From Candidatus Kuenenia hertensis (GTDB lineage: Bacteria; Planctomycetota; Brocadiia; Brocadiales; Brocadiaceae), in NCBI GenBank assembly GCA_021646465.1, contig SOET01000009.1, positions 37,552 to 101,551 of the forward strand: a stretch of 64,000 nucleotides of DNA, in the 5' to 3' direction. Positions 8,562-17,589 of the stretch are shown here, piece after piece. The position numbers and the translations under genes were made by a program. Below the pieces are notes generated by a model, which saw only the letters and a list, made by a program, of their open reading frames with translations, was not told where the DNA came from and did no database searches. Positions within the stretch are counted from its first letter, which is position 1, and each line of letters begins with the position of its first letter.

Positions 8562-8759
8562 TTACGATAAAAATTTTTTCTGAATGTCGGTATTTTCTTT
8601 ATAGATATCGCAAATTTGATAGTTTTTAGCGCAATAAGCAATTGCTAGTTGCACACTCATACTATCCATTTTTATGCAATAACAATCATTGCTGGGCGGA
8701 TCTTTAATTAAAGGACACAAATGCTTCTGATCTGTGCGATCGCCACCATTAGATTTCAT
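8562..8759 (-). CDS. 65-residue Cys-rich protein in a signalling cluster
   Basis: The start is ATG 8759, preceded by a textbook AAGGAGGTGAAA. An in-frame upstream start would add 19 residues without a comparable site. The product is small, soluble and Cys-rich: HLCPLIKDPPSNDCYCIKMD near the N-terminus and AYCAKNYQICDIYKE near the C-terminus, five cysteines in all. The spacing C-x12-C-x-C...C-x6-C suggests a metal or disulfide site, but I do not recognise a named family. Its place between a PAS protein and a GGDEF-like protein suggests a role in that signalling unit. Confidence 0.72.
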   Translation of the reverse strand: MKSNGGDRTDQKHLCPLIKDPPSNDCYCIKMDSMSVQLAIAYCAKNYQICDIYKENTDIQKKFLS

Positions 8760-8830
8760 TTTCACCTCCTTCTTATGAATAAGGCTGCCTTTTGGCAACA
8801 CCTTTTTAAATAGCAAAACGTATGCAGTTG

Positions 8831-8876
8831 ATCCCCTCTAAAAAGAGGGGTGGCCGCGTAAGCTGACGGGGTGTGT
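8831..8876. repeat. CCCCTCT-AAAAAGAGGGG dispersed repeat
   Basis: ATCCCCTCTAAAAAGAGGGG followed by TGGC..CGTA.GCTGACGGGGTGTGT. The same block, 45 bp long, is at 54821-54865 with a partial extra copy just before it (54765-54790). It is a hairpin plus a conserved tail, with no coding capacity. This copy lies between the PAS gene stop and the start region of the Cys-rich gene. Confidence 0.75.
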
Positions 8877-8896
8877 AGCACACGCTGAACAGAGAG

Positions 8897-9592
8897 TTAC
8901 AGTTTTTTACTGATCACATCAATTTGTTCTCTTGAAACTGAGATTTTTTCTGCAATGTTACTGGTAAGTTTGGTTACGGAATTATGATCTCCGATAGAAT
9001 AAATACCTCTTGATTCAACTAATAACGCCAAAAACTTCATAAAATCAGTAAAAACATCATGTAATTTCCGGATATCGTTTTCTATTTCCTCTTCCAGACG
9101 CTTCCTGCTTTCCATTTCTTCTGTTAATTCAGCATTTACCTCCATCAGTTTTGTTGTATAATCGGCTACACGTTGTTCCAGAGATTTATTCAATATCTTA
9201 AGTTTTTGTTCAGACTGTTTACGCAGGGTAATATCCCGTGCAATTCCAATAACTCCTATAATATTTCCTGTTTCGTCTTTCAGAGGATTATTCCTTACTT
9301 CACACAAAATGTTTCTCCCTGTACCTGCCAAACAACACTCATGCTTAGAGTTATTTCCCTGCAAGGCGTTTACATGTCCATGCACTATTTTATTTCTGTC
9401 TTTGTCGTGAAATAAATTGATAAAAGGTTTTGTATAATACACTTCCGGTTTGCTGCCTGTATATCTTTCAACAATAGTGTTAACAAATAAAATATTTCCC
9501 ACCGTATCCGAAATATAAGTAAGATCAGTTACTTCAGAAAAGGACAATCTCATCGTTTCGCTTTCAATAAACCTATAAATATTTTTTGACAT
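8897..9592 (-). CDS. PAS sensor with coiled coil and truncated HD-GYP-like stub
   Basis: The 231-residue product starts at ATG 9592. Residues about 10-125 form a PAS domain (TYISDTVGNILFVNTIVER to GVIGIARDITLRKQSEQ). Residues about 125-175 are coiled coil (LEQRVADYTTKLMEVNAELTEE onward). The last 50 residues read FLALLVESRGIYSIGDHNSV...IAEKISVSREQID, which parallels the first helices of HD-GYP phosphodiesterase domains (usually ARDPYTAGHQ..RV). The HD and GYP motifs themselves are absent because the protein ends there. I infer an output-less or scaffold sensor derived from a longer HD-GYP protein. Confidence 0.75.
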   Translation of the reverse strand: MSKNIYRFIESETMRLSFSEVTDLTYISDTVGNILFVNTIVERYTGSKPEVYYTKPFINLFHDKDRNKIVHGHVNALQGNNSKHECCLAGTGRNILCEVRNNPLKDETGNIIGVIGIARDITLRKQSEQKLKILNKSLEQRVADYTTKLMEVNAELTEEMESRKRLEEEIENDIRKLHDVFTDFMKFLALLVESRGIYSIGDHNSVTKLTSNIAEKISVSREQIDVISKKL

Positions 9593-9902
9593 TTCTTACA
9601 AACGCTCCCGAAAAAAACGGCATTTATAAAATCAGATGCTATTAACTAAAATTAACTTTTGGAATAATTTTAGTTATCTTTCAGACTATTAGCACAAATA
9701 GCATGCCATTATCGAAATATTTCATATACGAAAAACGTATTTAGGCGACAGGAAATTTCTGTGCAAATACATAACAAGTTATAAGTACTATTGATACATA
9801 TTTTTAGGTAGCTATTTTATTTTTGAATGAGTGAATTTTTTGACTAATAAATATTTTTTTATTTTGAAAATTAATTGAAACTACTTTTTAGAAGTCCATA
9901 AA

Positions 9903-9953
9903 AAAGTGTGTCATGACACACTTTGTGCCACACTTGTCACAGTGACACACTTT
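9903..9953. promoter_or_regulatory. Perfect palindrome and repeated TGACACACTTT, possible operator
   Basis: AAGTGTGTCATGACACACTT lies inside a 22-bp perfect palindrome at 9903-9924. The half-site TGACACACTTT is repeated at 9943-9953 with GTGCCACAC and TGTCACAG between. It lies about 310 bp upstream of the PAS gene start in a gap (9593-10376) with no other gene. Clustered half-sites are typical of a protein-binding region, but the regulator is unknown and the regulatory reading is inference. Confidence 0.45.
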
Positions 9954-10126
9954 TGCACTTAGAGGATTTTACTGTGAAAAATTTTAATGATTTTATGTGA
10001 AAAACGTTGTTTTAATGTGGCGAATTGTGGTGTGAATATTTTGAAAAGAATGGAGAAGTGGGCACTCCCGATTTTTTGTAAAAACCAATTATCGTTTTCA
10101 TATTGTATTGTCGGGAAAGTTTGGAA

Positions 10127-10194
10127 GTAGGTCGGGTTTCTTACCCGACAATCCGTTTTCATAATTGTATTGTCGGGTAAGAAACCCGACCTAC
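10127..10194. repeat. 68-bp element with 24-bp inverted arms, copy 1
   Basis: The arms at 10127-10150 and 10171-10194 are exact reverse complements and each contains the TCGGGT/ACCCGA hairpin, so the element can form a double stem. The 20-bp centre contains CCGTTTTCATA. The second copy is at 40263-40328, with an 18-bp centre. In both, the right arm is followed by a shared GACTGAGCCTGCGAATGTA. A truncated piece (TATTGTCGGG) lies just upstream at 10105. No coding frame is present. Confidence 0.82.
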
Positions 10195-10376
10195 AGACTG
10201 AGCCTGCGAATGTACTCAGATGACGATAAGCGCCATCTGAACGGAGCTCCTATCTGCCGACAGGCAGGGAAGAATAATAAATGATGAGTGTTGCAAAAAA
10301 TCAGGAATGCTCCCCTCATTCTTCATTCTTTCATTCTTCCCTACAGGGCTAATTTTTATCTTTTATTAGCACAGGC

Positions 10377-12122
10377 TCAAGTAATTTCTGAGTCAGTGTC
10401 ATTTGAATGGTTGTTCGCTTGCTCATCTGTATATATTTTATGTTCTTTCATTTTACGATATATTGTGCGACGGCTCATACCGAGCATTTCCGCGGCAATC
10501 GATTTATTCCATTTCGCTTTTTCAAGTGCTAAAATAATTGACTGCCGTTCAGTTTCAAGCCAGTTATTTTTTAGAATCGGGTGAGTTTCCCTGATTTTCA
10601 TTGCAAAGTTATCCGGCAGGTGTTCAACGTTAATGACATTTTGTTTGCACACAACAAATGCGTGTTCGATAGTATGTTTTAATTCTCTTATATTACCGGG
10701 CCAGTCATAATCCAAAAACAATTCATTTACTTCATCAGATACACATTCAATCTCTTTGTGCATTTTTTTATTAAACTCATTGATAAAATGCTGAATGAGA
10801 AGTGAAATATCCTCTTTCCTGTTCCGTAAAGGCGGCAGGTGAATTTCCACAACATTGAGGCGGTAGTAAAGATCCTCTCGAAATTCACTGTTTTTAATCT
10901 TGTTTTTTAAATTTTGATGAGTGGCCGCAATAACCCGGACGTCAACTTTTATTGGAGTTGAATCCCCCACGCTCTCAAATTCCTTTTCCTGTATAACTCT
11001 TAAAAGTTTCAGTTGTAATTTTGGCGATAAATCGCCTATTTCATCTAAAAAAATAGTACCTCCGTCGGCCTTTTGAAACCGGCCAATTTTTTTCTGCACT
11101 GCCCCTGTAAATGCACCTTTGACGTGCCCGAAAAGCTCACTTTCAAGCAAACTTTCTGATAAAGCGGAACAATTAACCTTAACCAACGGTTTATTTTCAC
11201 GAATCCCTTTGTAATGTATTGCTTCTGCAACCAGTTCTTTTCCTGTACCGCTTTCACCGGTAATTAATACTGTGGTCTGAACATTCGCCAGGTTTTCTAT
11301 TGCTGCTAAAACCGATTGCATTTTTCTTGATTTAGTGACAATGTCGCAAAATTTATTTGTTGCAGAATGGTTCTTTTTTGCTGCTTCTGAAACGGATTTA
11401 TCTTTCACCACCATTACTACCCCGATAACAGCGCCCTTTTCGCTACGAAGCGGATACGTCGTAATATTAACTACCTGATCCATTTTCCTGTTTTTCCGGC
11501 ATTGCACATAAAACATCTCTTGTGTTTCTTTATTTTTCAGGGTTTTGGCAATCGCCAGAAGGCATTTTCCTTCACAATGTCCTGTATACATGTTGAATTT
11601 TTTACCTATTGCCCCGTCCGGCAGTTCACAGATTCTTTGGGACGCTTCATTTGCTTCCAATAAGTTCAGGTCTTTATCCATAGTAATAATTGCGTCATGA
11701 ACGCTTCTGAATATTGCCTTCATGTTGGAATAATTGTTTTTCTCTCTCTCAAGAGCTGATTTTTTTTCCAGTGCTCTCTTTGTAAGACTTAACAATTGTT
11801 CATGCATTACAGGCTTGGGAATGTAATCGAATGCGCCGAGTCTCAATGCCGATGCGGCGCTTTCAATTTCCGGAACGCCGGTAATAATAATAACCGGGCA
11901 ATCAATGTTTTTACACCGAATGGTTTCAAGAACCTCTATACCCGTTTTTCCTTTTAAAATAATATCGGTAAATACAACATCATAGTCTGTGTTTTTTAAA
12001 GCAGACACCGCATCTTTGTAACTCTCAGCGGTATCAACATCATATCCCTCATCGGTAAGAAATTCTTTGAAGGTATACCGTATACTTTCTTCATCATCAA
12101 TAACCAATATTTTTGCGTTCAT
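10377..12122 (-). CDS. NtrC-family sigma54-dependent response regulator with PAS domain
   Basis: I start at ATG 12122 (AGAGGATT upstream; product opens MNAKILVIDDE as receivers do); a GTG at 12197 overlapping the kinase stop is the alternative. The 581-residue product has a receiver (Asp53 in VVFTDIILKGKTG), a PAS domain (about 130-250) with the Cys motif HCEGKCLLAIAKTLKN, then a sigma54 AAA+ domain: Walker A GESGTGKE, the sigma54-contact loop GAFTGA, and DEIGDLSPKLQLKLLRVIQE. A Fis-type helix-turn-helix closes it (KSIAAEMLGMSRRTIYRKM). It should activate sigma54 promoters when phosphorylated by the kinase 71 bp upstream. Likely targets are the adjacent receptor genes (inference). Confidence 0.93.
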   Translation of the reverse strand: MNAKILVIDDEESIRYTFKEFLTDEGYDVDTAESYKDAVSALKNTDYDVVFTDIILKGKTGIEVLETIRCKNIDCPVIIITGVPEIESAASALRLGAFDYIPKPVMHEQLLSLTKRALEKKSALEREKNNYSNMKAIFRSVHDAIITMDKDLNLLEANEASQRICELPDGAIGKKFNMYTGHCEGKCLLAIAKTLKNKETQEMFYVQCRKNRKMDQVVNITTYPLRSEKGAVIGVVMVVKDKSVSEAAKKNHSATNKFCDIVTKSRKMQSVLAAIENLANVQTTVLITGESGTGKELVAEAIHYKGIRENKPLVKVNCSALSESLLESELFGHVKGAFTGAVQKKIGRFQKADGGTIFLDEIGDLSPKLQLKLLRVIQEKEFESVGDSTPIKVDVRVIAATHQNLKNKIKNSEFREDLYYRLNVVEIHLPPLRNRKEDISLLIQHFINEFNKKMHKEIECVSDEVNELFLDYDWPGNIRELKHTIEHAFVVCKQNVINVEHLPDNFAMKIRETHPILKNNWLETERQSIILALEKAKWNKSIAAEMLGMSRRTIYRKMKEHKIYTDEQANNHSNDTDSEIT

Positions 12123-12193
12123 ATTAACCAATCCTCTACATAAGGAAACTTTTATACCATGTAATCCTTTGATTCCTAAATTTTTATACGTCT

Positions 12194-15100
12194 TCACAAA
12201 ACTGCCGGCAGCATGATTATTGCTTTGGTAAACTTTCCTTTCACACTCTCAATAGTAAACTTTCCTCCGTGTTCAGTTATTATCTTATGGCAAATGCTAA
12301 GTCCCAGCCCTGTTCCGACGCCTTTTGGTTTTAAAGTGAAAAAGGGATCCATGATTTTTTCTAACATATCGGAAGGGATTCCAATCCCGTAGTCGACAAA
12401 TGCAATCTTTGCAAAACGAACATTGTTTTCTACAATATTCTCACCCGTTATCTCAATAATTTTATTTTCGTGTCCCGCCTTATATTTTTCATTTAAAGCA
12501 TACCGTGCGTTACTTATGACGTTTAAAAAAACCTGCTGAATTTGTTGCGCATTTACCAGAACTTCCGGAAGAGTTTTCGGGAGATTTAATTTTATTTTAA
12601 TGCCCTCTTTATGCATTTGTGCTTCAATTAACGTAAAGGTATCGAATAGTATTTCATACACATGAACAAGTTTTTTTACATTATGACTTTCACCAGGACG
12701 GGCAAACGAGAGAAGGCTTTTAACGATATTAGCGATCCTGATACTTTCTTTTTTTATACGTTTTGCTATCTCATATTCTTTACTTTGTTTGTTGTTCTTA
12801 TTTGCTAATATCTGTGCGTAATTAATAATCCCATTTATGGGATTATTAATCTCATGTGCAACGCCTGCCGCTAATTCACCCAATGACGCCATATGCCTTG
12901 AGCGTGCAACCTCCATCTGAAAATGTATTTTCTCGGTAATGTCCCAGAATATGCCTAAAATACCCGTTATTTCACCTTTTTCATCTCTAATCGGGGTCTT
13001 CACCGTTTGTATAACATATTCTTTGCCCTCCACCACATATTTTTCCTCCAATTCTTCAGGTATTCCTGAGTTCATAATTCTTCTATCGTCTCTTCTGTAT
13101 TTCTCAGCAAGTTCATTCGGAAAAAACTCATAATCCGTTTTTCCTTTAATATTTTCTGATGTAATTCCTATGTCCCTGGCATAGTTTTCGTTGCAAGATA
13201 CGTATACAGAATTTCTATCCTTATGAAATACTTTTTGCGGAAGATTTTCCAGCAGCATTCTATATTTATATTCGCTGATACGTAATGCTTCTACGTTTTT
13301 TTCACGGTCAATACCCAATGAAACAATATCAGTAACAGACGCCATTGCCCGCACTACAAAATTGTTTAGTTCTCTTTTGGTAAACAATGCGACAACGCCG
13401 AACACTTTGCCTTCTATTGCAAGAGGGAATCCCGCAAATGAAATAATTTCTTTTTTATCTTCTAATTCCTTACTGCGAATGCGTAAAGCATCGATAAAAT
13501 TATTCGTGATATAAGGTAGTGTGTTTTTGGCAATGAGTCCAATATCTGTCTTGCCAAAAGGTATACGATCATATTTACTTTCAATACCGATGAGATTACC
13601 GGATAATGATCTTAATTCCAACACATTGTCCGTTTCATTCAGCATCCATAGTCCGGAACAATCTGCGTCTAAATTCGTAATAATTGTTTCCGTACATTTT
13701 TTAAGTTTCTCCGGTAATTGAATACTCTGATTAAATATCATACTGATGTCTTTTATTATAGAGGTGAGGCGCATTCGTTCCACCAGGGTGTTCATTAACT
13801 TTTGATCAGTAATATCAATACCAAAGGAGATGGACCCAATAGCAACGCCATGTTCGATAATTTCAGAATTCTGCCATGAGATATATCTTTCAAGCCCCGT
13901 TTTTGTAACGATAGGATTTTCGATTACTTTTAGTAAAATCCCCTTCCCTTGACGCCACCTTTGAAAGTTATCCCAAAAATAATGATAGCGTCCTTTAGGC
14001 ACCAGGACATCAAAGAAATTTTTCCCAATAAGTTCTTTTTTCGTATAACCGGTCAACTCTTCCGCCGCTTTGTTAATAATATGAATAGTTCCGTCCATCC
14101 TTAATCCCAATACCATCACATTTGCCGTTTCTATCAAATTTTCCGCAAAATTCTTAGCCTGCTCCAACGCATTGATCATATTCTTACGTTCGGTAACGTC
14201 CCTTGCGGTACCGATCACGCCGATTATGTTTCCTTCTTCATCTTTCAAAGGAAGGTTTTTGTATTCACACAGAACGCCGGTATCTTTAAAATACAACTCA
14301 AAGTTCGGGCTTTCTCCCCGTAGCGTTTTTGTAAATACTTCATTGGCTAATTTCAGATTTTCTTCATCGAATAAAGGTGCAAATGATTTCCCCATGAACT
14401 CTTCGGGTTTGTGGCCGGTAAGCCTTTCAAAAGATTTGTTTACAAATAATATATTACCTTTATCATCACATATATAAGGCAAATCATGGATTTCTGAAAA
14501 TAATATTTCATACTTCTTTAAACTCTCCTCTGCCCTTTTTCTCTCTTCAATCTCTTGTTCCAATTGCCTGTTAATATTGAGAAGGTCAAACGTTCTCTCT
14601 TTTACTTTGTTATCCAATTCATCATACGCCTGCTGCAGCATATCTTCTTTTCTTTTATGTTCAATGGCATTGGTTAATATCTCACCCACTGTTTTTAGCA
14701 GCATCACATCCTGGTTGCTCCATTCTTTTTTCCTTGCTACCAGATCAAAACCTATGAAACCCATTAATGTGTTGTGGTATACCAAAGGAACAACTACCAA
14801 TGATTGTATATCCTGCGCCTGAAGTATTTCTTTTTCTGCAGAGGCGGAGTCTGGCAGGTCTGCAACATTGGGAACATGGATGACTTCATGCCTGTTTAAC
14901 TGTTCCATCCACCAGTTAAATGCTGTGCTGGGCAAATTTTTCAGATTATCAATCTGCCGCTGTATGCCGTCCGCACACCACTCATGGGTATTTTCTATCA
15001 TAGCGCCGTTACTATAAAATTGGAATATGTTGCACCTGTCAACACCGGCAAACTCACCGATAATTTTCAGGGAACGATCTATTACCATATCAATACTCTC

Positions 15101-16006
15101 TGGCGCATAATTAATGAACTGTGTTGAAATTGAAGCGACAATCTCTTCCACATCCAGTCTGTACCGCAACATTTCAGACGTGTGTTTGTGCTTTAATATT
15201 TCCGTTTTAAGCTCTGCGTATGATCTTTCAAGTGAAAGAGTCATCTGGTTAAAATTTTTTGTCAATATCCCAATTTCATCATCCGAATAAATTTTAATTC
15301 TTCTGCTGAGATTTCCCCCTGCAATTTCCAGTGAAACATCAGTAATATTTTTAATTGGTCTTACAAAATATTTATTCAAAAAGAATACAATACAAAAACC
15401 GCCAAACAAAATACACAACCCAACCGGAATAATTACAGAAAGAAATGAGTTATTCAGTTTTTCATTTAATACATGAGTAGATAACCCTATTTGGACAAAA
15501 CCAATAATAGTTTTAGAATACTCTTCACCAAATACCTGAGCGGCAAATTCTTCTTCCGTCAGCATTCTTTTTTCTCTCACAGGCAATGAAATATCATAAA
15601 ATGTATCACTACTATCAGGAAGGTTTATAACTTTTATTTTTATTCCTTCAGTTTCACTATCATCTATTCTGCAGGGAATATTTTGCACCTGAAATTCCAA
15701 AAAGGATATTTGCCCTTCTTTTATAATGCTGTTTCTATTCATTACTTTCCAATATGCAACTTCTTTGTCGATATCATATGAATTGATGTTCCTTATCGGC
15801 GCTTCGAGAAATGCCGGCTGATTTGCAGTTATTGCAAGTTTTACGTCATTATCCTGCGCCAACAGAGATGCAAGTGAAGAACCAAATTTAACTAATTGCT
15901 CAGAATGTTCTTTCCTGTCATGCAGATAAAATATCGTGCAGCATATGGCGCTAACGATTAAAATAAGCAGAGCCATAAAGGTAGTAAGTTTTGCTTTAAT
16001 ACTCAT
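12194..16006 (-). CDS. Membrane sensor histidine kinase with HAMP, two GAF and three PAS domains
   Basis: The 1270-residue kinase has TM1 at 9-27, a periplasmic region 28-187, TM2 at 188-210 and HAMP at 211-262. Then come GAF (283-450), a coiled coil, PAS (495-607, ending IGVIGTARDVTERK), PAS (618-735), GAF (745-905) and PAS (908-1026). The HisKA domain has His1051 in GVAHEINNP. The ATPase domain has the N-box NVISNARYAL, DYGIGIP and GVGTGLGLSI. The order and the HEINNP motif fit NtrB-like kinases paired with NtrC regulators, and the regulator follows directly. Only four bases separate it from the periplasmic binding-protein gene, which suggests ligand sensing with that protein. Confidence 0.94.
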   Translation of the reverse strand: MSIKAKLTTFMALLILIVSAICCTIFYLHDRKEHSEQLVKFGSSLASLLAQDNDVKLAITANQPAFLEAPIRNINSYDIDKEVAYWKVMNRNSIIKEGQISFLEFQVQNIPCRIDDSETEGIKIKVINLPDSSDTFYDISLPVREKRMLTEEEFAAQVFGEEYSKTIIGFVQIGLSTHVLNEKLNNSFLSVIIPVGLCILFGGFCIVFFLNKYFVRPIKNITDVSLEIAGGNLSRRIKIYSDDEIGILTKNFNQMTLSLERSYAELKTEILKHKHTSEMLRYRLDVEEIVASISTQFINYAPESIDMVIDRSLKIIGEFAGVDRCNIFQFYSNGAMIENTHEWCADGIQRQIDNLKNLPSTAFNWWMEQLNRHEVIHVPNVADLPDSASAEKEILQAQDIQSLVVVPLVYHNTLMGFIGFDLVARKKEWSNQDVMLLKTVGEILTNAIEHKRKEDMLQQAYDELDNKVKERTFDLLNINRQLEQEIEERKRAEESLKKYEILFSEIHDLPYICDDKGNILFVNKSFERLTGHKPEEFMGKSFAPLFDEENLKLANEVFTKTLRGESPNFELYFKDTGVLCEYKNLPLKDEEGNIIGVIGTARDVTERKNMINALEQAKNFAENLIETANVMVLGLRMDGTIHIINKAAEELTGYTKKELIGKNFFDVLVPKGRYHYFWDNFQRWRQGKGILLKVIENPIVTKTGLERYISWQNSEIIEHGVAIGSISFGIDITDQKLMNTLVERMRLTSIIKDISMIFNQSIQLPEKLKKCTETIITNLDADCSGLWMLNETDNVLELRSLSGNLIGIESKYDRIPFGKTDIGLIAKNTLPYITNNFIDALRIRSKELEDKKEIISFAGFPLAIEGKVFGVVALFTKRELNNFVVRAMASVTDIVSLGIDREKNVEALRISEYKYRMLLENLPQKVFHKDRNSVYVSCNENYARDIGITSENIKGKTDYEFFPNELAEKYRRDDRRIMNSGIPEELEEKYVVEGKEYVIQTVKTPIRDEKGEITGILGIFWDITEKIHFQMEVARSRHMASLGELAAGVAHEINNPINGIINYAQILANKNNKQSKEYEIAKRIKKESIRIANIVKSLLSFARPGESHNVKKLVHVYEILFDTFTLIEAQMHKEGIKIKLNLPKTLPEVLVNAQQIQQVFLNVISNARYALNEKYKAGHENKIIEITGENIVENNVRFAKIAFVDYGIGIPSDMLEKIMDPFFTLKPKGVGTGLGLSICHKIITEHGGKFTIESVKGKFTKAIIMLPAVL

Positions 16007-16010
16007 TGTT

Positions 16011-17000
16011 CTAATTATCCAAATACCATTTTACGTCTTTACGCAATTGTAACTGACTGATGTCGACAGCGTACTTCTCCGCCAGTTTTTTATTTATGGT
16101 AATAATCACATCATCAGGTTGCACGATCCCCAGTGAATTACCTGTTGAATTCTTCAAAACACTATTTGATATTTCGGCGGCTTGAAGTCCTGTGTTGAAA
16201 TAATCAGCGGAGACAGAAAAAAGCGCCCCGTATTTCACAAGAGAATCCGACGTACAAAATACAGGGATATTATTATCCAGCGCCGTTTTAAATATGATAC
16301 TGAGTGATTTATGAGTAATTATTGTGCTATCCGGCAGTAACCATAATGCATTGATTCGTTTCTGTACAAGATTTTTAAGCGCCCGGGAAATTTCTTCTGT
16401 AGAATATACTTCTTCTTTAATAATAGAGATATTCCTAATTCCCGTTGAATAGTCCAATGCGTATGAAACACTGTGTCCCGTCTTATAGGGATCATACAAC
16501 ACCCCAATGTTCAGTTTATCACCAAGTATCTCTGTTAAAGTATGAAATTGTTTCTCTATCGATGATTCCGCAGATATACCTGATATATTTGGTCTTTTTA
16601 AATCGAATCTATCGTAGTTAATCACCATTGAGAAAATAATGGGAGTTTCCGGAAATTGCTCTTTCGCAAGTGAAGTGGCAAGAATGCCTATGGTAAAAAT
16701 TAAATCCGGATGATTTTCTTTTTTTGCGATACTGGTCACTATTTCCTTTCCTTCGTCCGGATAACCTTTTAAGTCATATATTTTTTCAACAGTGATATTG
16801 TTTTTTTTACATCCGCTTTTAAATCCTTTAACAACCTGATTATATGCTTCAATATTCTGGCTTTGAATGACAATAACAGATTTTTCACCTGCGCTTGTTT
16901 TCGGTGTATGAGTCAATAACTGAACGACAAAGATGCCGGTAACCCAGTATATGACGGATAGTATGGAATTAAAATAAATATTTTTGTTATATATTTTCAA
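16011..17000 (-). CDS. Orphan ABC_sub_bind periplasmic binding protein
   Basis: The 329-residue product has an N-terminal hydrophobic export segment (about 10-30) and then the ABC_sub_bind fold (PF04392 type): KSVIVIQSQNIEAYNQVVKGF, DLIFTIGILATSLAKEQFP.TPIIFSMV, LNIGVLYDPYKTG, INALWLLPDSTI and a C-terminal INKKLAEKYAVDI. Family members bind small organic ligands such as aromatic amino acids. No permease or ATPase gene lies nearby; instead it is tightly linked to the sensor kinase (four-base gap). I infer a ligand receptor for signalling rather than transport. ATG 17000 follows a short AT-rich divergent promoter gap. Confidence 0.85.
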   Translation of the reverse strand: MKIYNKNIYFNSILSVIYWVTGIFVVQLLTHTPKTSAGEKSVIVIQSQNIEAYNQVVKGFKSGCKKNNITVEKIYDLKGYPDEGKEIVTSIAKKENHPDLIFTIGILATSLAKEQFPETPIIFSMVINYDRFDLKRPNISGISAESSIEKQFHTLTEILGDKLNIGVLYDPYKTGHSVSYALDYSTGIRNISIIKEEVYSTEEISRALKNLVQKRINALWLLPDSTIITHKSLSIIFKTALDNNIPVFCTSDSLVKYGALFSVSADYFNTGLQAAEISNSVLKNSTGNSLGIVQPDDVIITINKKLAEKYAVDISQLQLRKDVKWYLDN

Positions 17001-17083
17001 AGTTTATACGATAGGCTGCGCCTACCCTTATATGTTAAATTACTTATTTGACACAAATTAGAATTTATGGTAATTTTTGAAGC

Positions 17084-17572
17084 ATGCCTATTATTACTAT
17101 TCCCAAAATACTACAGGAAAAACTTACCGAAGAGGGTGCAAAGGCCCTTGTAGACATCCTGGACAAGGTGGAGGTGCAAGGGACATCCCATACCCTCGAA
17201 ATAGTTGAAGAACGCTTCGAAAAACGTTTAACAATCGAGATTGCAAATGTAAGGAGCGACATAAAAGACCTTGAAGGACAATTTAACAAAAAACTCGAAA
17301 ATGAAATTACGGGTATAAGGGCCGATATAAAAGTCTTTGAAGGGCAATTTAACAAAAAACTTGAAAATGAAATTACGAGTATAAAGGCCGATATGAAAGT
17401 CCTTGAAGGGCATTTTGATAAAAAGATTGATACCAATATTGCCAATCTCAGAATGGAGCTCAAGTCCGATATTGCAAATACAAAAGCCGAACTTATAAAG
17501 TGGATGTTCATATTCTGGATAGGCCAGGTAGCTACAATCATTGGCATATTATTTATCTTTTTTAAGAAGTAA
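17084..17572 (+). CDS. Coiled-coil tail-anchored protein (DUF1640-like) with 22-residue repeats
   Basis: The 162-residue protein opens MPIITIPKILQEKLTEEGAK and has a long coiled coil. It contains tandem 22-residue units (EGQFNKKLENEITGIRADIK and variants). The DNA repeat has a 66-bp period, units beginning near 17273, 17339 and 17405; the first two are nearly identical. It ends in a single transmembrane helix (KWMFIFWIGQVATIIGILFIFF) and KK. This layout matches the small coiled-coil/CCDC90-like (DUF1640) family. Function is unknown. It is the only plus-strand gene inside the receptor locus, divergent from the binding-protein gene. Confidence 0.8.
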   Translation: MPIITIPKILQEKLTEEGAKALVDILDKVEVQGTSHTLEIVEERFEKRLTIEIANVRSDIKDLEGQFNKKLENEITGIRADIKVFEGQFNKKLENEITSIKADMKVLEGHFDKKIDTNIANLRMELKSDIANTKAELIKWMFIFWIGQVATIIGILFIFFKK

Positions 17573-17589
17573 GCCATCATACCATTGAA

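Noticed and set aside
9914..9960. Sigma54 promoter suspected from TGGCAC (minus strand of GTGCCA near 9925)
   Set aside because: The downstream TTGC element is absent at the required spacing.
7319..10376. CRISPR array suspected from closely spaced repeats
   Set aside because: The repeats are palindromic elements at irregular distances without uniform spacers, and no cas gene is present.
12122..12197. A GTG start for the sigma54 regulator overlapping the kinase stop
   Set aside because: The added 25 residues precede the conserved receiver start and have no ribosome site; ATG 12122 with AGAGGATT fits better, though coupling cannot be excluded.
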